Assembly (NCBI GenBank): GCA_016209785.1
Contig: JACQVM010000351.1
Span: 1-7,069, forward strand
DNA from: Candidatus Melainabacteria bacterium
GTDB lineage: Bacteria; Cyanobacteriota; Vampirovibrionia; Obscuribacterales; Obscuribacteraceae
DNA: 7,069 bases
Reading direction: 5' to 3'
This document shows, piece by piece, positions 6,112 through 7,069 of this stretch. The notes beneath the pieces are model-generated. The model ran no database searches and was not told the origin of the DNA. It saw nothing but the letters and a program-made list of their open reading frames with translations. The translations under genes and the position numbers were made by a program. The stretch's first letter is position 1, and every line of letters begins with the position of its first letter.

Positions 6112-7069
6112 TTATTCACCATGAATAATTTGAAAACGTGCAAGGTAAACAGATTTGTCTTGATTGCCAGACTTATGTGGGAAAACTGACTTGCCAAACG
6201 CACTTTGGGAAACTTCCAGACCAGTTTCTGATGGTGTGCTGTTGAGAATTTGTGTTGCCTGGAGGAAAACATCGGTGAGTTGTCCCGGCTGCGTCATCAA
6301 TGTCGATTTGGTGCTGCTTGCTAAGAGCACAACAGTTTCTCGCCCAGGATTTCCATAAATAGTCAGCCCTTGCAAAGCTACCTTGCCCTTGGCAGGACTG
6401 CTTACAGTTTCCCTAGGAATTGTAAGCACCGAACCCCAAGAGCATTGTTTATCTTCAGATGGCGAGTCAGGATAAATAAGATGTACATCTTGCGAGGTAG
6501 TGCCTTGGTGAAGTGCGTACACAACAAAGTCTCCTAGCACCTTGATACGTATACGAATTACATCTCCTGAATGAAATATACTTCCTTTAGGCATAGTTAC
6601 CCAGGCTGCCTTTTCTAAATCTGCCTTATCTACTGTTGCTTCTAAGATCATAGATGGAGAGACCTTGCCAACAGCAGGTGGTTTGATAGTTCGACCAAAG
6701 CTCAAATATAAGAACAACACGCAAACCATGACTACCGCCAGAACAGCTCCTAACGTAGCCAACGGCTTAAGTTTCATTCCTACACCTAGCTTTACATCCA
6801 GCCAAAGCCGTTGTCCACAGGACTTACAAAACTTGGCAGAGGCTAGACTTGATGAGCCACAACGCGGGCAATCAACCCGAGCTAATTCTGTACAGCCTCC
6901 CACAGATACACTCTCTTGTGGCTGGCTCAGCTCCTCAACACTTTTTGTATCCGCGGACAGATCTAAGCATTGATAAAGGGCATCAACCCAAATGAGCTGA
7001 TTGAGACTTGTTATAGCTGATCCACGCCCAGGACTTTGCGGCAGGCGCCCACAATGTACTCCTATGACC
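6112..7069 (-). CDS. Zinc-ribbon, single-TM, DUF4384-like protein (5' end probably outside the window)
   Basis: The frame ends at TAA 6112-6114. Counting from the GTG at 6903: residues 12-29 hold CPRCG-x9-FCKSCG, a four-Cys zinc ribbon (Cys 12, 15, 26, 29); ~47-69 is one transmembrane helix (LATLGAVLAVVMVCVLFLYL); ~100-200 is a DUF4384-like domain with FHSGDVIRIRIKV (110-122), LIYPD (142-146), LTIP (160-163) and RETVVLLAS (188-196). The expected topology is a cytoplasmic zinc ribbon and an external DUF4384-like part. The frame stays open for 55 more codons from 6904 to the right edge, with ordinary amino-acid composition (for example QLIWVDALYQCLDLSADTK) and no ATG, GTG or TTG. I therefore favour a gene that continues past the edge. 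GTG 6903 remains the alternative start (263 residues), with only a weak GAGAG upstream. The C-terminal ~60 residues are unassigned. First visible gene of the three-gene minus-strand operon. Confidence 0.75.
   Translation of the reverse strand, partial: VIGVHCGRLPQSPGRGSAITSLNQLIWVDALYQCLDLSADTKSVEELSQPQESVSVGGCTELARVDCPRCGSSSLASAKFCKSCGQRLWLDVKLGVGMKLKPLATLGAVLAVVMVCVLFLYLSFGRTIKPPAVGKVSPSMILEATVDKADLEKAAWVTMPKGSIFHSGDVIRIRIKVLGDFVVYALHQGTTSQDVHLIYPDSPSEDKQCSWGSVLTIPRETVSSPAKGKVALQGLTIYGNPGRETVVLLASSTKSTLMTQPGQLTDVFLQATQILNSTPSETGLEVSQSAFGKSVFPHKSGNQDKSVYLARFQIIHGE

Noticed and set aside
6665..6973. Plus-strand 102-codon frame opposite the zinc-ribbon protein
   Set aside because: Antisense to the four-Cys ribbon and TM helix; its composition is that of a shadow frame.
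1..7069. CRISPR array, tRNA/rRNA, transposase, retron or defence-like locus
   Set aside because: No spaced palindromic repeats, cloverleaf, rRNA-like conserved stretch, transposase motif or reverse transcriptase motif was seen on either strand; the only exact repeat found is the contiguous 30-bp coding duplication.

Overview
The window is about 7 kb of ordinary-looking bacterial chromosome. Genes are dense and intergenic gaps are short. Most calls are supported by protein-family motifs; no RNA gene, insertion sequence, phage gene or CRISPR array is visible. The organism cannot be fixed from sequence alone. Signal peptides, a lipoprotein with a classical lipobox and Shine-Dalgarno sites show a bacterium with an elaborate envelope. 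The large LysM protein, with its long Pro/Ser/Thr/Gln-rich stretch and charged helix, reminds me of proteins in the non-photosynthetic cyanobacterial relatives (Vampirovibrionia/Melainabacteria, Obscuribacterales type). That is a recollection and a weak inference, not a database result.

Layout from left to right. (1) Positions 1-2148, plus strand: the 3' part of a large gene that began before the window. It encodes a low-complexity region (opening with a 30-bp tandem duplication), a charged probable coiled coil, two LysM-like modules and a C-terminal tail. (2) Positions 2190-4402 (possibly to 4450), minus strand: a two-gene operon with a PiT-type phosphate permease first and a class V PLP-dependent aminotransferase-fold enzyme second, joined by a 4-base GTGA overlap. 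(3) Positions 4403-4534: a divergent promoter region. (4) Positions 4535-5018, plus strand: a 34-residue candidate membrane peptide overlapping the start of a small lipoprotein gene. (5) Positions 5036-7069, minus strand: a probable three-gene operon. Its order of transcription is a zinc-ribbon/single-TM/DUF4384-like protein (running off the right edge in an open frame), a secreted DUF4384-like protein with a basic linker, and a 54-residue membrane protein.

How they may work together: the right-hand operon pairs two related DUF4384-like domains, one anchored in the membrane with a cytoplasmic-type zinc ribbon and one exported, followed by a tiny membrane protein. This suggests an envelope-associated complex, but its function cannot be read from the sequence. 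The left-hand LysM protein is probably a cell-wall-associated or scaffolding protein. The PiT/aminotransferase pair is translationally coupled, but no metabolic link is obvious.

The least described items are two short membrane ORFs (4535-4639 plus; 5036-5200 minus) and the DUF4384-like operon. No clearly new system such as a defence, retron or CRISPR-like locus is visible.
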